Below, in pieces: positions 1 to 8,197 of a DNA stretch of 39,066 bases; positions within the stretch are counted from its first letter, which is position 1, and each line of letters opens with the position of its first letter. A program made the translations under genes and the position numbers. The notes under the pieces were generated by a model. It saw only the letters and a list, made by a program, of their open reading frames with translations, had not been told where the DNA came from and did no database searches. Origin of the DNA: Bradyrhizobium sp. ORS 375 (GTDB lineage Bacteria; Pseudomonadota; Alphaproteobacteria; Rhizobiales; Xanthobacteraceae); assembly GCF_000239775.1 (NCBI RefSeq), contig NZ_CAFI01000195.1, forward strand, positions 1 through 39,066. Reading direction: 5' to 3'.

Positions 1-1217
1 GCGTCCGGCGTGGCCGGCTCGGTCGGCAGTTCCAGCGGCGCGGAGCGGGCCGCCAGCAGCCGGTTGATCTCGCGCTCGGCATAGTGGGCGAGCTTGCGCG
101 CGCCGGGCTTGGTGAAATAGACGCCGTCATAGGAGCGCAGCTGGCGGATCTGGCCCTCGAAGTCCGGGCCCTTCTGCAGGAAGCGTCCGGCTTCGTCGAC
201 GAAGCCGTCCCAGACGTCGACATAGGTGATGCCGGCCTTGCCGGCGGCGTCGCGATACAGCGAATCCAGGAACAGCATGTCGGCTGTTCCCTTGGGACCG
301 CGCACGGCCGGGAGACCGACCCAGAGCACCGGCACGCCCTTGCTCTTGGCGACCGCGATCAGCTCCTCGATTTTCTTGGTGTAGAGCTCGACCCAGCGCT
401 CGTCGCGAAACTCGTACAGCGCTCCTGGCGCGCGAGGAGTCTTTTCCGGAGCCGCGATCACCGGGGCGTCGTTGTCGGCCTCGTCCTGTGGCAGCTCGCT
501 GTCGGCGGGCTTGGCGGCCGCATCCGTTTTTGCATCCGGCTTGGCATCACCGGGCTTGCCGTCGGCTGCCTTGGGGTCGCCGGGCTTCGCATCCCCCGGC
601 TTGGCCTTGGCATCCTTCTTGGCCTTGTCCGCCGCCGCCTTCTTGTCGTCCGGCTTGTCGGTCTTCTCCACGGCGGGCTCGCGGATCGACAGGCGATCGT
701 TGAGGCCGAGCATGATCACGATGGCGTCGGCACGTTCGGCGGCGAGGATGCCCTTGGCAGCGGCGGTCCAGTCGGCCGGCTCGCCCTTGGGCTGATATTT
801 GATCAGGCCGGAATTGGTCTTGATCTTGCGGGTGACGCCCATGTCGGGCTGCTCGGAATAGGCATCCTCGAGGCCATAGGCGAGCCAGTCGGCCATGCCG
901 TCGCCGAGCACCAGCACATAGCGGTCCGGCGCGCTGGCCGCGTCGCGCTTCTCCGGCGGCGGCGCCTTGGAATAGTCCTGGGTGACCTTCTTCGGCTGCT
1001 GCGGCTGGTAGGGCGAGAAGAAGTCGCCGCCGAACCACCCGCCACCACCGCCGCCGCCACCACGTGGCACCGGCCGGGGCGAGGCGAACGGATTGAAGTT
1101 GAAGAACTGCGCCGAGGCCGGCCCGGTGATCCCGACCAGCATGGCGACGACCACGGCAAGCACCACCGCCGGGCCGGGCTCGTTCAACAGCTTGAGGATG
1201 GATTTCAGCTTTGACAT
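1..1217 (-). CDS. DUF459 / SGNH-hydrolase-like membrane-anchored protein (3' end beyond window)
   Basis: Reading from the ATG at 1217 the frame stays open for 405 codons to the window edge, so the C-terminus is missing. Residues 16-35 form one hydrophobic segment (signal peptide or anchor), followed by a run of eight glycines at 53-60. An SGNH-like fold is suggested by VLVLGDGMAD (about 101-110, block I), MLGLND (169-174, block III) and SYDGVYF (362-368, block V). The usual block I serine is glycine and the block V histidine is tyrosine, so ordinary esterase chemistry is doubtful; this may be typical of DUF459. Residues 184-250 are a K/D/P/A-rich low-complexity insert with AKPGD-type repeats inside the domain. 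The 207 bases upstream (1218-1424) hold no gene but include an AT-rich stretch around 1380-1405 that could carry the promoter. Role unknown; exopolysaccharide or envelope acylation is only a guess. Confidence 0.8.
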   Translation of the reverse strand, partial: MSKLKSILKLLNEPGPAVVLAVVVAMLVGITGPASAQFFNFNPFASPRPVPRGGGGGGGGWFGGDFFSPYQPQQPKKVTQDYSKAPPPEKRDAASAPDRYVLVLGDGMADWLAYGLEDAYSEQPDMGVTRKIKTNSGLIKYQPKGEPADWTAAAKGILAAERADAIVIMLGLNDRLSIREPAVEKTDKPDDKKAAADKAKKDAKAKPGDAKPGDPKAADGKPGDAKPDAKTDAAAKPADSELPQDEADNDAPVIAAPEKTPRAPGALYEFRDERWVELYTKKIEELIAVAKSKGVPVLWVGLPAVRGPKGTADMLFLDSLYRDAAGKAGITYVDVWDGFVDEAGRFLQKGPDFEGQIRQLRSYDGVYFTKPGARKLAHYAEREINRLLAARSAPLELPTEPATPD

Positions 1218-1424
1218 GCACACCCGTCCGCAGCCGCCGCGCGGCGAAATCGCCTGTCTTGATATAGTCGCAGCCAAATCCGGCCGCAAACGGGCAATCT
1301 GCGGATGCGGCCAAACTCTGTGCAATCGTTAAGGCCCGCCGGCCCCGGTCCCGCGCCCGAGAGCGGCTCATTTCGATCGTTATCTTAATACCTTTAATTA
1401 ATTGTTCCGGGAGATCGGTTTAGC

Positions 1425-3521
1425 TCAGTGTCCGGCTCCCGGCAGGGCCACGCCGTTGTAGATGTCGGGATTCTCGGGGCCTTGGACATGAAGGATGCCC
1501 AGCAGGCCACGTTCTGCGCGCGCCAGCGCGTGGTCGACCAATGTATAGGTTCCCGGCACCTCGACCTTGAACTCGGCGATCGCGGCCCCGCCCGGGGGAA
1601 CCGTGACGGTCTGAATGCCCGCCAGCGGCGGCGTGGTCAGGCCGCCGAACAGATCCACCTTGTCGAAGATCTCGCCGATGACGTGGAAGGATGAGGCATG
1701 GTTGGGTCCGCCGACGCCGAAGAAGATCCTGACGGTGTCGCCGACCTTCGCCTTCAGCGGGTGGAGCTTGCTCAGCGCGCCGACGGAGCCGTTGAACACG
1801 AAATACTCCGGCCGCTCGGCCAGCAGCTTCTCGACGCTGAATTCGGCGCTGCCGTGCTGGCCGTACGGGATGTCAGAATAGATTTCGCCCTGCATGACAT
1901 AGAACTCGTGGTCCACCGGCGGCAGACCGCCCTCCGGCTCGACCAGGATCATGCCGTACATTCCATTCGCGATGTGCTCCGCCACCATCGGGGTGGCGCA
2001 GTGATACACGAACAGGCCAGGCACCAGCGCTTTCCAGGTGATCGCCTTCTCACCGCCGGGCTCGACCTGCAGCGCCGCGGCTCCGCCGCCAGGAGCGATG
2101 GCGGCATGAAAATCCACCGAATGGATCATGGCGCTGTCGGCCGCGTTCTTGAGATGGATCTCGACCGTGTCGCCGACGCGGACGCGGAGCAGCGGTCCCG
2201 GCACCTTTCCGTTGAACGTCCAGTAGCCGAAGGTCGTGCCCTCCGCGAGCCGTCCTTCCAGCTCGACGCTCAAGAGATCGACGCGCACCGTCTGCGGAGC
2301 GCGCTTGCCGATCGGCGGCGGCACATCGTCGGGCTCGCGCGAGATGTCGGCCTCGACCACGGTCTGCGGTGCGGGCCGCGGTGTCACCAAGAACTGGCCT
2401 TCCATGCCCGCAAGCCTGTGCCCCGGCACGCTGCAGAAATAGCTGAAGTCGCCCGACTTCGCCGGGCGGAAGGCGATGGTGGTGCTGGCGCCTTTGCCGG
2501 TCACCCGAGGCGACTTTGCATCCTGGTCCGGGAACACGATGTCGTGCTCGGCACCCTCGCCGTTGATGAGCGTGAGCTGGACGACCTGTCCCTCGACGGC
2601 GGTCAGCACGGGATTGACCTTGCCGTCGATGGCGCCGCCCACGCCGATATAGACCATCCGTCCCTCGGCGATGCCTGATCTCAACGTGTATTTCGCATCG
2701 GCGACGTAGCCGATCGCCGCACCATTCGCGCCCTGCGGCGTGCTTGCGGGGGTGGAGGAGGTCGGCGGCGGTCTGGCGCTCGCGGCTGCGGCGCCGGCGG
2801 AGGACGCGGCAAGGAAGGCGATCACGTCGGCGCGGTCGTGGTCGGTCTTGAGCCCGGGGAACGGCATCTTGTTGCCGGGGACGACAGCCGCTGGATCCTT
2901 GAGATAGCGATCGAGCGTCTGCGCCGTCCAGACGATGCCGGCGCCTTTCATCGCCGGCGAGTAGTCGTAGTTCGGCGCGGTCCCCGCCGTTCGGCCGATG
3001 ATGCCTGCGAGCGAAGGACCGAGCAGGTTCTTGCCCGGCTCGATCGAATGGCAGGCCTGGCACTTGCGAAACACCAGGCGGCCGGCGGCCGGATCGCCGG
3101 ACGATGTCGTTGCCGCTGGTGTTGGACTGGAGCTGGGCGAAGCCTGGCGGCTCTGGCCAGTGGTCGCTTCCGCCGCAGCCGTCGCGCCGCGCTGGTCGGC
3201 GGTCGCGGACGGGCGTTGCGCCGGGGCGTGCCGAGCCTGGGTCGAGCGGGCGGGCTGATCTGTTCGCGGCGGGACAGGCGGTCGCGTTGCATCGGGGTTT
3301 GATCCTGGCCGGGTTGCAGGCACGCTCGGCGCCGAGCGACCCGTGGTCGATGCAGACTTGGATGTTTGGCGCGCATCGGCCTCGCCGCGCGTCGGTGTCG
3401 GATTGCTCGGCCGATCAGACAGTGTCGCCCAAGCGAAGCCGCCGACGATCAGGACGAGCCCTGCCAGCAGGATGGACCAACGGCGAGCCGCGTCGACGAG
3501 CCTGTGCAACATGCGATCCAT
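1425..3521 (-). CDS. nirK: Copper nitrite reductase with N-terminal cytochrome c and cupredoxin domains
   Basis: A 698-residue fusion, about twice the usual NirK length, that should reduce nitrite to nitric oxide on the periplasmic face. Domains in order: membrane anchor (about 15-34); Ser/Thr/Pro-rich linker (35-140); class I cytochrome c with CQACH at 154-158 and probable ligand Met219; a cupredoxin with type 1 copper ligands His326, Cys363, His368 and Met373; and the two-domain NirK core from about 405. In the core I see type 1 ligands His467, Cys508, His516 and Met521, type 2 ligands His472, His507 and His664, and the catalytic pair Asp470 and His613. All are intact. The short spacing from Cys508 to His516 fits AniA-like class II enzymes. 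The start is supported by GGAAG five bases upstream. No nirV or nnrR lies alongside, and I found no convincing FNR/NnrR box. The extra domains probably relay electrons to the type 1 copper. Confidence 0.93.
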   Translation of the reverse strand: MDRMLHRLVDAARRWSILLAGLVLIVGGFAWATLSDRPSNPTPTRGEADARQTSKSASTTGRSAPSVPATRPGSNPDATRPPVPPRTDQPARSTQARHAPAQRPSATADQRGATAAAEATTGQSRQASPSSSPTPAATTSSGDPAAGRLVFRKCQACHSIEPGKNLLGPSLAGIIGRTAGTAPNYDYSPAMKGAGIVWTAQTLDRYLKDPAAVVPGNKMPFPGLKTDHDRADVIAFLAASSAGAAAASARPPPTSSTPASTPQGANGAAIGYVADAKYTLRSGIAEGRMVYIGVGGAIDGKVNPVLTAVEGQVVQLTLINGEGAEHDIVFPDQDAKSPRVTGKGASTTIAFRPAKSGDFSYFCSVPGHRLAGMEGQFLVTPRPAPQTVVEADISREPDDVPPPIGKRAPQTVRVDLLSVELEGRLAEGTTFGYWTFNGKVPGPLLRVRVGDTVEIHLKNAADSAMIHSVDFHAAIAPGGGAAALQVEPGGEKAITWKALVPGLFVYHCATPMVAEHIANGMYGMILVEPEGGLPPVDHEFYVMQGEIYSDIPYGQHGSAEFSVEKLLAERPEYFVFNGSVGALSKLHPLKAKVGDTVRIFFGVGGPNHASSFHVIGEIFDKVDLFGGLTTPPLAGIQTVTVPPGGAAIAEFKVEVPGTYTLVDHALARAERGLLGILHVQGPENPDIYNGVALPGAGH

Positions 3522-3634
3522 GAGCTTCCGCGCCGGTTTTGCGAAAGCTCGGTGTGTTGCTCGGGTCCGTCACCAACATAGGTTGCCGGAGTGCGGGCCT
3601 CCCGCGAACGTGTTCGTCGGTGATCTCAGGGCGA

Positions 3635-5047
3635 TCAGCGCGTGCGCAGCCGTTCCAGGACGTCGGTGGTGGCGAAACCGTCCGCCGGCGCGCCGATCGA
3701 GGCCTGGAAGTTCCGTAGAGCCTCGCGGGTCTGGCCGCCGAACTGGCCGTCCGGCGTGCCGCGATAAAATCCGCGCTCCGCCAGCAATTGCTGCAGTTCC
3801 AGCCGCTCCGCCCGCGACAAAGTCCGCTCCTCGCGCGGCCAGGCCTGCACGAACGGTGGCGCGCCGCGCAGCCGGTCGGCGAAATGGCCGATGGCCAGCG
3901 CGTAGGCCTCGGCCGGGTTGTATTTCATGATGACGCGGAAGTTCTGCAGCATCAGGAAGCCCGGTCCCTGGGCGCCGGCCGGCGCCAGCAGATAGGCCTT
4001 CTCGGCGGTCGCCGGGAACGGCTGGCCATTGGCGCGGCGCAGGCCGAGCTGTTCCCATTGGGCGAAGCTCATGGTCTTGGCGCGGTCGGCCAGCATGAAG
4101 TTGAAGCCTTGCGGCAGCGCGACCTCGTAGCCCCAGCTCTGGCCGCTCTGCCAGCCGTCCTTCTTCAGGTTATTGGCGGTCGAGGCGATCAGGTCGGCGG
4201 GATTGTCGACCACGTCGCGGCGGCCGTCGCCGTCCGCGTCCACGGCGAAGCGCTTGAAGGCGGTCGGCATGAACTGGGTGGGGCCGAACGCGCCGGCCCA
4301 GGAGCCGCGCAGCTGCTCGGGCCGGAGATCGCCGCGGTTGAGGATCTCCAGCGCCGACAGGAACTCGTCCTTGAAATAGGCCTGGCGGCGGCCGATGCAG
4401 GCGAGCGTCGCGGTCGACTGCAGCACGCTGCGGTCGCCGATCTGGGTCGAGTAGTTGGATTCGATGCCCCAGATCGCAGCGATGATGTAGCGGTCGACGC
4501 CATAGGCGCGCTCGGTCGCGTCGAACTGCGGCTTGTACTTCGCCAGCACCTCGCGGCCCTTGGCCAGGCGATTGTCGTTCACCAGGATGTCGAGATAATC
4601 CCAGATCGACTTGGTGAACTCCGGCTGGGCATCGAGCAGGTCCATGATGCGCAGGTCCGGCGTCAGGCCGGCCGTGAAGCGCTGGAAATTGTCCTGCGTG
4701 ACGTTGCGCCGTGCGGCATCAGGCCACATGCCGGCGACGCAGGCGTCGAAATTGCCGGCCGCCTCGCGAATCGCCGCTGCGGTCATCAGCGGATGCCCGG
4801 AGGCGCCGTCCTCGCCGCTCCAGGGCTGCGGCCCTGAGGATGGCGGGGCCTGTGCCGGTGCGGCAGGCCCGGGGTTGCCCTTGGTCAACGAGCCCGTGAA
4901 CAGGCTGTCGAGGAAGTTCAGCGGATTGCCGGACTGCGCGTTGGCGGAACCGGACACCGCCGCGAGACCTGCGGCAAAGACCGCAGCCTGCATTGCGGTC
5001 CTCGAAGCGGCCAGCATGACGTTCCGTCGCATCATCAGTGGATCCAT
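3635..5047 (-). CDS. Secreted lytic murein transglycosylase, MltB family, with peptidoglycan-binding domain
   Basis: Cleaves the glycan strands of peptidoglycan in the periplasm with formation of 1,6-anhydromuramic ends. Residues 1-37 are a signal peptide (RR near the N-terminus, hydrophobic 20-32, probable cleavage after ANA). The SLT_2/MltB catalytic domain spans about 88-390, with the catalytic glutamate in GIESNYS (Glu196) and the family stretch AGAFGPTQFMPTAF at 251-264. A PG_binding_1 domain occupies about 408-468. The 470-residue length is normal for the alphaproteobacterial form. Met1, Met5 and Met6 are all possible starts and none has a clear Shine-Dalgarno sequence, so the N-terminus may be a few residues shorter. 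The gene stands alone, divergent from galU, with a perfect CtrA-type box 34 bases upstream. Confidence 0.93.
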   Translation of the reverse strand: MDPLMMRRNVMLAASRTAMQAAVFAAGLAAVSGSANAQSGNPLNFLDSLFTGSLTKGNPGPAAPAQAPPSSGPQPWSGEDGASGHPLMTAAAIREAAGNFDACVAGMWPDAARRNVTQDNFQRFTAGLTPDLRIMDLLDAQPEFTKSIWDYLDILVNDNRLAKGREVLAKYKPQFDATERAYGVDRYIIAAIWGIESNYSTQIGDRSVLQSTATLACIGRRQAYFKDEFLSALEILNRGDLRPEQLRGSWAGAFGPTQFMPTAFKRFAVDADGDGRRDVVDNPADLIASTANNLKKDGWQSGQSWGYEVALPQGFNFMLADRAKTMSFAQWEQLGLRRANGQPFPATAEKAYLLAPAGAQGPGFLMLQNFRVIMKYNPAEAYALAIGHFADRLRGAPPFVQAWPREERTLSRAERLELQQLLAERGFYRGTPDGQFGGQTREALRNFQASIGAPADGFATTDVLERLRTR

Positions 5048-5080
5048 TGCATGGAAGGCCCCCAGGAGGCCCGGTCCTGC

Positions 5081-5096
5081 TTAACGGGAGATTAAC
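5081..5096. promoter_or_regulatory. Candidate CtrA-binding site (TTAA-N7-TTAA)
   Basis: The sequence TTAACGGGAGATTAAC matches the full CtrA consensus TTAA-N7-TTAAC exactly. It lies 34 bases upstream of the lytic transglycosylase start and about 155 bases upstream of galU. A further TTAA follows at 5101. CtrA is the alphaproteobacterial cell-cycle response regulator and often controls envelope and division genes. Binding is inferred from the motif only. Confidence 0.5.
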
Positions 5097-5250
5097 AAGG
5101 TTAATGATTTCTCAGCAGCGAAATATGACCATGCCGTCGCGGGGGCAACGGAACCAGTGGACCAACATCCGCCTTTGTTCTCGGCTGCAAACGAGCTACC
5201 AACATGCGATCGATTTCGCATTCATTCGTCACAAGGTTTAATCAGGCCCC

Positions 5251-6132
5251 ATGAAGATCCGCAAAGCCGTTTTTCCGGTCGCCGGCCTCGGCACCCGCGT
5301 CCTTCCCGCCACCAAGGCGATGCCGAAGGAGATGCTGACGATCGTCGACAAGCCGCTCATCCAGTACGTCTTCGACGAGGCCAAGGAAGCCGGCATCGAG
5401 CATTTCGTGTTCGTCACCGGGCGCAACAAGACGGCGATCGAGGATCATTTCGACCGGATGTATGAGCTCGACGCGACGCTCGCGGCGCGCGGCAAGAAGA
5501 CCGAGATGGAAATCCTGGCGCGCGACCAGCCGGAGGCCGGCGCGGTCAGCTTCACCCGCCAGCAGGCGCCGCTCGGCCTCGGCCACGCGGTGTGGTGTGC
5601 GCGCGACATCGTCGGCGACGAGCCGTTCGCGGTGGTGCTGCCGGATGAGCTGGTGTTGAACTCGCCGGGCTGCCTGGCGCAGATGATCGCCGCGGCCAAC
5701 AGGCTGCCTGAGAAGAGCAACGTGCTCGCGGTGCAGGAGGTGCCGGCCGACCAGACGCATCAATACGGCATCTGCGGCGTAGGCCCGCGCGACGGCAAGA
5801 TCTTCGAGGTCGACGGCATGGTCGAGAAGCCGGCCAAGGGCACCGCGCCGTCGAACTTCTCGATCACCGGGCGCTACATCCTGCAGCCGGAGATCTTCAA
5901 GATCCTGGCGACGCAGGAGCGCGGCGCCGGTGGCGAGATCCAGCTCACCGACGCGATGATCGGGCTGTCGAAGACGCAGAAATTCTACGGCGTCGATTTC
6001 GACGGCGAACGGCATGATTGCGGCTCGAAGTCCGGCTTCCTGAAGGCCAACATCGCCTTCGGCATGGCGCGGTCCGACCTGCGCGACGGCCTGCGCGCCG
6101 ACATGCAGAAGTACCTCGACGCCAAGGGTTGA
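5251..6132 (+). CDS. galU: UTP--glucose-1-phosphate uridylyltransferase
   Basis: Makes UDP-glucose from UTP and glucose 1-phosphate in the cytoplasm, feeding exopolysaccharide, lipopolysaccharide and glucan synthesis. The 293-residue length is normal for bacterial GalU/ExoN. The N-terminal nucleotide-binding signature GLGTRVLPATKAMPKEM is at about 12-28, and the later family stretches EKPAKGTAPSN (around 193-203) and ITGRYIL are present. The ATG at 5251 begins the conserved MKIRKAVFPVAG, so the start is secure although the ribosome site is weak. The gene converges on a diguanylate cyclase and stands alone otherwise. Confidence 0.96.
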   Translation: MKIRKAVFPVAGLGTRVLPATKAMPKEMLTIVDKPLIQYVFDEAKEAGIEHFVFVTGRNKTAIEDHFDRMYELDATLAARGKKTEMEILARDQPEAGAVSFTRQQAPLGLGHAVWCARDIVGDEPFAVVLPDELVLNSPGCLAQMIAAANRLPEKSNVLAVQEVPADQTHQYGICGVGPRDGKIFEVDGMVEKPAKGTAPSNFSITGRYILQPEIFKILATQERGAGGEIQLTDAMIGLSKTQKFYGVDFDGERHDCGSKSGFLKANIAFGMARSDLRDGLRADMQKYLDAKG

Positions 6133-6141
6133 AGCTTGGCT

Positions 6142-6178
6142 GCGTCTCTGGCGGCCCGCCTCAGGCCGCCAGAGACGC
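6142..6178. terminator. Long hairpin between convergent galU and diguanylate cyclase genes
   Basis: Fifteen-base perfect arms (6142-6156 and 6164-6178, GCGTCTCTGGCGGCC and its complement) enclose a 7-base loop. There is no long T-run on either side. The right arm is the coding end of the cyclase gene, and that gene's stop codon (6161-6163) falls in the loop. It probably acts as a shared bidirectional terminator or 3'-end stabiliser. Confidence 0.65.
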
Positions 6179-7669
6179 CGTCACCGTCAGGCCCGGCACG
6201 GCCGCCGCCACACAGCGATTGCGGCCGGCTTCCTTGGCCGCGTAGAGCGCCCTGTCGGCGGCGTTCAGAAGGCCGGTCCAGTGTGTCTCGCGCGACGGCG
6301 TGATGCTGGCGACGCCGATGCTGATCGAGGTGTTGCCGGCCTCGCCGGCCCACAGCGCGACCTTGATGCGGATCGTCTCCGCCACATGCAGCGCGTGCGC
6401 TTCCGCGGTCCCCGGAAGCAGGACCGCGAACTCCTCGCCGCCATAACGCGCCGCGCAGTCGCCGGCCCGCCGCACCGAATCCGAGATGCACACGGCAATG
6501 CCGACCAGCACCTGGTCGCCGGCCTGATGGCCGTGGGTGTCGTTGTAGCACTTGAAATGATCGGCATCGATCATCAACAGCGCCAGCGGCACTTGCGCCC
6601 GTTGTGCGCGCCGCCACTCGATCTCGATGGTCTCGTCGAACTTGCGCCGGTTCTTCAGTCCGGTCAGCGGATCGGTCGTCGCCAGCCGCTCGAGCCTGCT
6701 CTCCACCTTGGTGCGCAGCTGGATCTCGCGCGCGGCGACCTGCGTGGCTGCCAGCACGAAGACGATCAGCGCCAGCATCATCGCGCCGATCTGCACCGCC
6801 TCGTTGCGCCACACGACGTAGACGCTGTCCCAGGTCCGGCTCGCGACCACCACCAGCGGGTCGTTGCCGCTGCGCCAGACCAGGAGCCGCGGCTGCTCGT
6901 CCAGCGCGCCGGCGCTCGACGACCATCCGCTTGGCTCGGTCAGGGCGCGAGCCACCGCCGGAGCCCGTGCCAGGTTGCGGCCGATCGCGGCCGCGTCGAA
7001 CGGCGCGGTAAAGATGATGGTGCCGTCGCGCCCGAACACGCTGAGACCGACGCCGGCGGGAAGCGAGAGCCGGCCGAACAGATCGCGGAAATAGCCGAGA
7101 CGGATCGAGCCGGCGACCACGCCGACGAAGCGTCCATCGGCCGCGGAAATACGGCGGCTCAGCGCGATGGAAGAGTGGCCGTGATGCTGCGCCGGCCGGC
7201 TGACATGGAGTCCGACATCGGCGCGGTCGCGATGCACGTGGAAAAAATCGGCGTCGCTGCGATCCTCCGGCGTCGGATCGAGCGTCGCCGAGTCGATGGC
7301 GAGGCGGCCGTTGGCGTCGAACACCTGGATCGGGCCGAAATTCCGCGCGGTGGACGCGCGGTCGAACAGGATCAGATGCCGGATCGGCTTGCTGACCTCG
7401 TTGATTTCGGGCAGCAACATGTTGGCGGCGACCTCGCGCAGCGACAGATCATACAGCTCGATGTTGCGGCTGATGTCGGCGCCGATGCCGGCGGCGAGAT
7501 TTTCCAGCGACTGGCGGGCACGCACCTCCTCGCCGCGGCGCAGGTCGATCATGACGCTGGCACAGATGGCGGAGAAGCCGATGATAGTGGAGATGGAGCA
7601 GGTGACGAGCGTGCGTGCCGAGAGACGCCAAGGCGGCTTTGCCTGGCCTGTTCGGCGTGTCCAGCGCAT
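6161..7669 (-). CDS. Membrane diguanylate cyclase with periplasmic sensor domain
   Basis: Synthesises the second messenger c-di-GMP from two GTP. A first membrane segment (about 20-40) and a second (about 292-312) bracket a periplasmic region of some 250 residues that looks like a double-Cache ligand sensor, with VFDANGRLAID (117-127) and VFGRDGTIIF (211-220) typical of Cache strands. The GGDEF domain spans about 325-490 with active-site GGEEF at 410-414 and a complete inhibitory I-site RAGD at 401-404, so it should be an active, product-inhibited enzyme. The ligand cannot be told from sequence. GGGACGAG before the ATG is an acceptable ribosome site. It is a single gene, convergent with galU. 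Confidence 0.93.
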   Translation of the reverse strand: MRWTRRTGQAKPPWRLSARTLVTCSISTIIGFSAICASVMIDLRRGEEVRARQSLENLAAGIGADISRNIELYDLSLREVAANMLLPEINEVSKPIRHLILFDRASTARNFGPIQVFDANGRLAIDSATLDPTPEDRSDADFFHVHRDRADVGLHVSRPAQHHGHSSIALSRRISAADGRFVGVVAGSIRLGYFRDLFGRLSLPAGVGLSVFGRDGTIIFTAPFDAAAIGRNLARAPAVARALTEPSGWSSSAGALDEQPRLLVWRSGNDPLVVVASRTWDSVYVVWRNEAVQIGAMMLALIVFVLAATQVAAREIQLRTKVESRLERLATTDPLTGLKNRRKFDETIEIEWRRAQRAQVPLALLMIDADHFKCYNDTHGHQAGDQVLVGIAVCISDSVRRAGDCAARYGGEEFAVLLPGTAEAHALHVAETIRIKVALWAGEAGNTSISIGVASITPSRETHWTGLLNAADRALYAAKEAGRNRCVAAAVPGLTVTASLAA

Positions 7670-7810
7670 CGGCTCGTCCCGTCCCCGTGGGTTTCCGTCC
7701 GTAGACTGACGGATACCTCCGAGTAACGCATGTTAGGTTAACGAGCGGTTGCGTTCGCGGTCCCTGTCGTCAAGGCAGGCACACACCCGCTTGCAGAATG
7801 GAGTCGAACC

Positions 7811-8068
7811 TTGCCCGACTATGATGCCCTGAGCGAGTATCTCAAGCGGCAGACGCGTCCCGAACTGGTGCTCAGCCTCGAGGAGATCGAGGAGCTGATC
7901 GGCGACAGCCTGCCGCGCGCCGCGCAGCGGGCGTCATGGTGGGACAGCCTGCGGAGCCCGCAGGAGAAGATGCCGCAGCGCGAGGCGTGCCTGGCCGCGG
8001 GCTATGTTGCGACCCGTCTGCCCGACGGCAAGGGCGTCCGCTTCCGCAAGCTGAAGCCGCCGCGCTGA
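7811..8068 (+). CDS. Small conserved protein (DUF7662-like), TTG start
   Basis: An 85-residue soluble protein starting MPDYDALSEYL and ending in a basic tail. The start is a TTG at 7811, supported by GGAG at 7800-7803 with seven bases between, and no better ATG lies in frame nearby. The acidic stretch LSLEEIEELIGDSLP followed by ASWWDS resembles a family of small bacterial proteins of unknown function that I recall as DUF7662; that name is from memory. No cysteines, membrane segments or catalytic motif are apparent. It precedes the peptide ABC operon by 129 bases and may be cotranscribed with it, but nothing in the sequence ties the functions together. Confidence 0.7.
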   Translation: MPDYDALSEYLKRQTRPELVLSLEEIEELIGDSLPRAAQRASWWDSLRSPQEKMPQREACLAAGYVATRLPDGKGVRFRKLKPPR

Positions 8069-8197
8069 CGAGCCGGGCACCAACTGGCCCGGTTCGTGCC
8101 TTCGGCCCGATGCAGATGGGACCATGGCGCGCACGGCCTTGAAGGCAAGCTGGCAGCCCGCTCAAATGGCCGCCGACAATCTGGAGAGAGAACAGTC

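Noticed and set aside
84-1214. 376-codon plus-strand frame opposite the DUF459 gene
   Set aside because: The minus-strand frame has recognisable SGNH blocks and a signal/anchor; the plus-strand product is a composition artefact.
3522-3634. FNR/NnrR box upstream of nirK
   Set aside because: I looked for TTGAT-N4-ATCAA and related half-sites and found no convincing match in this 113-base gap.
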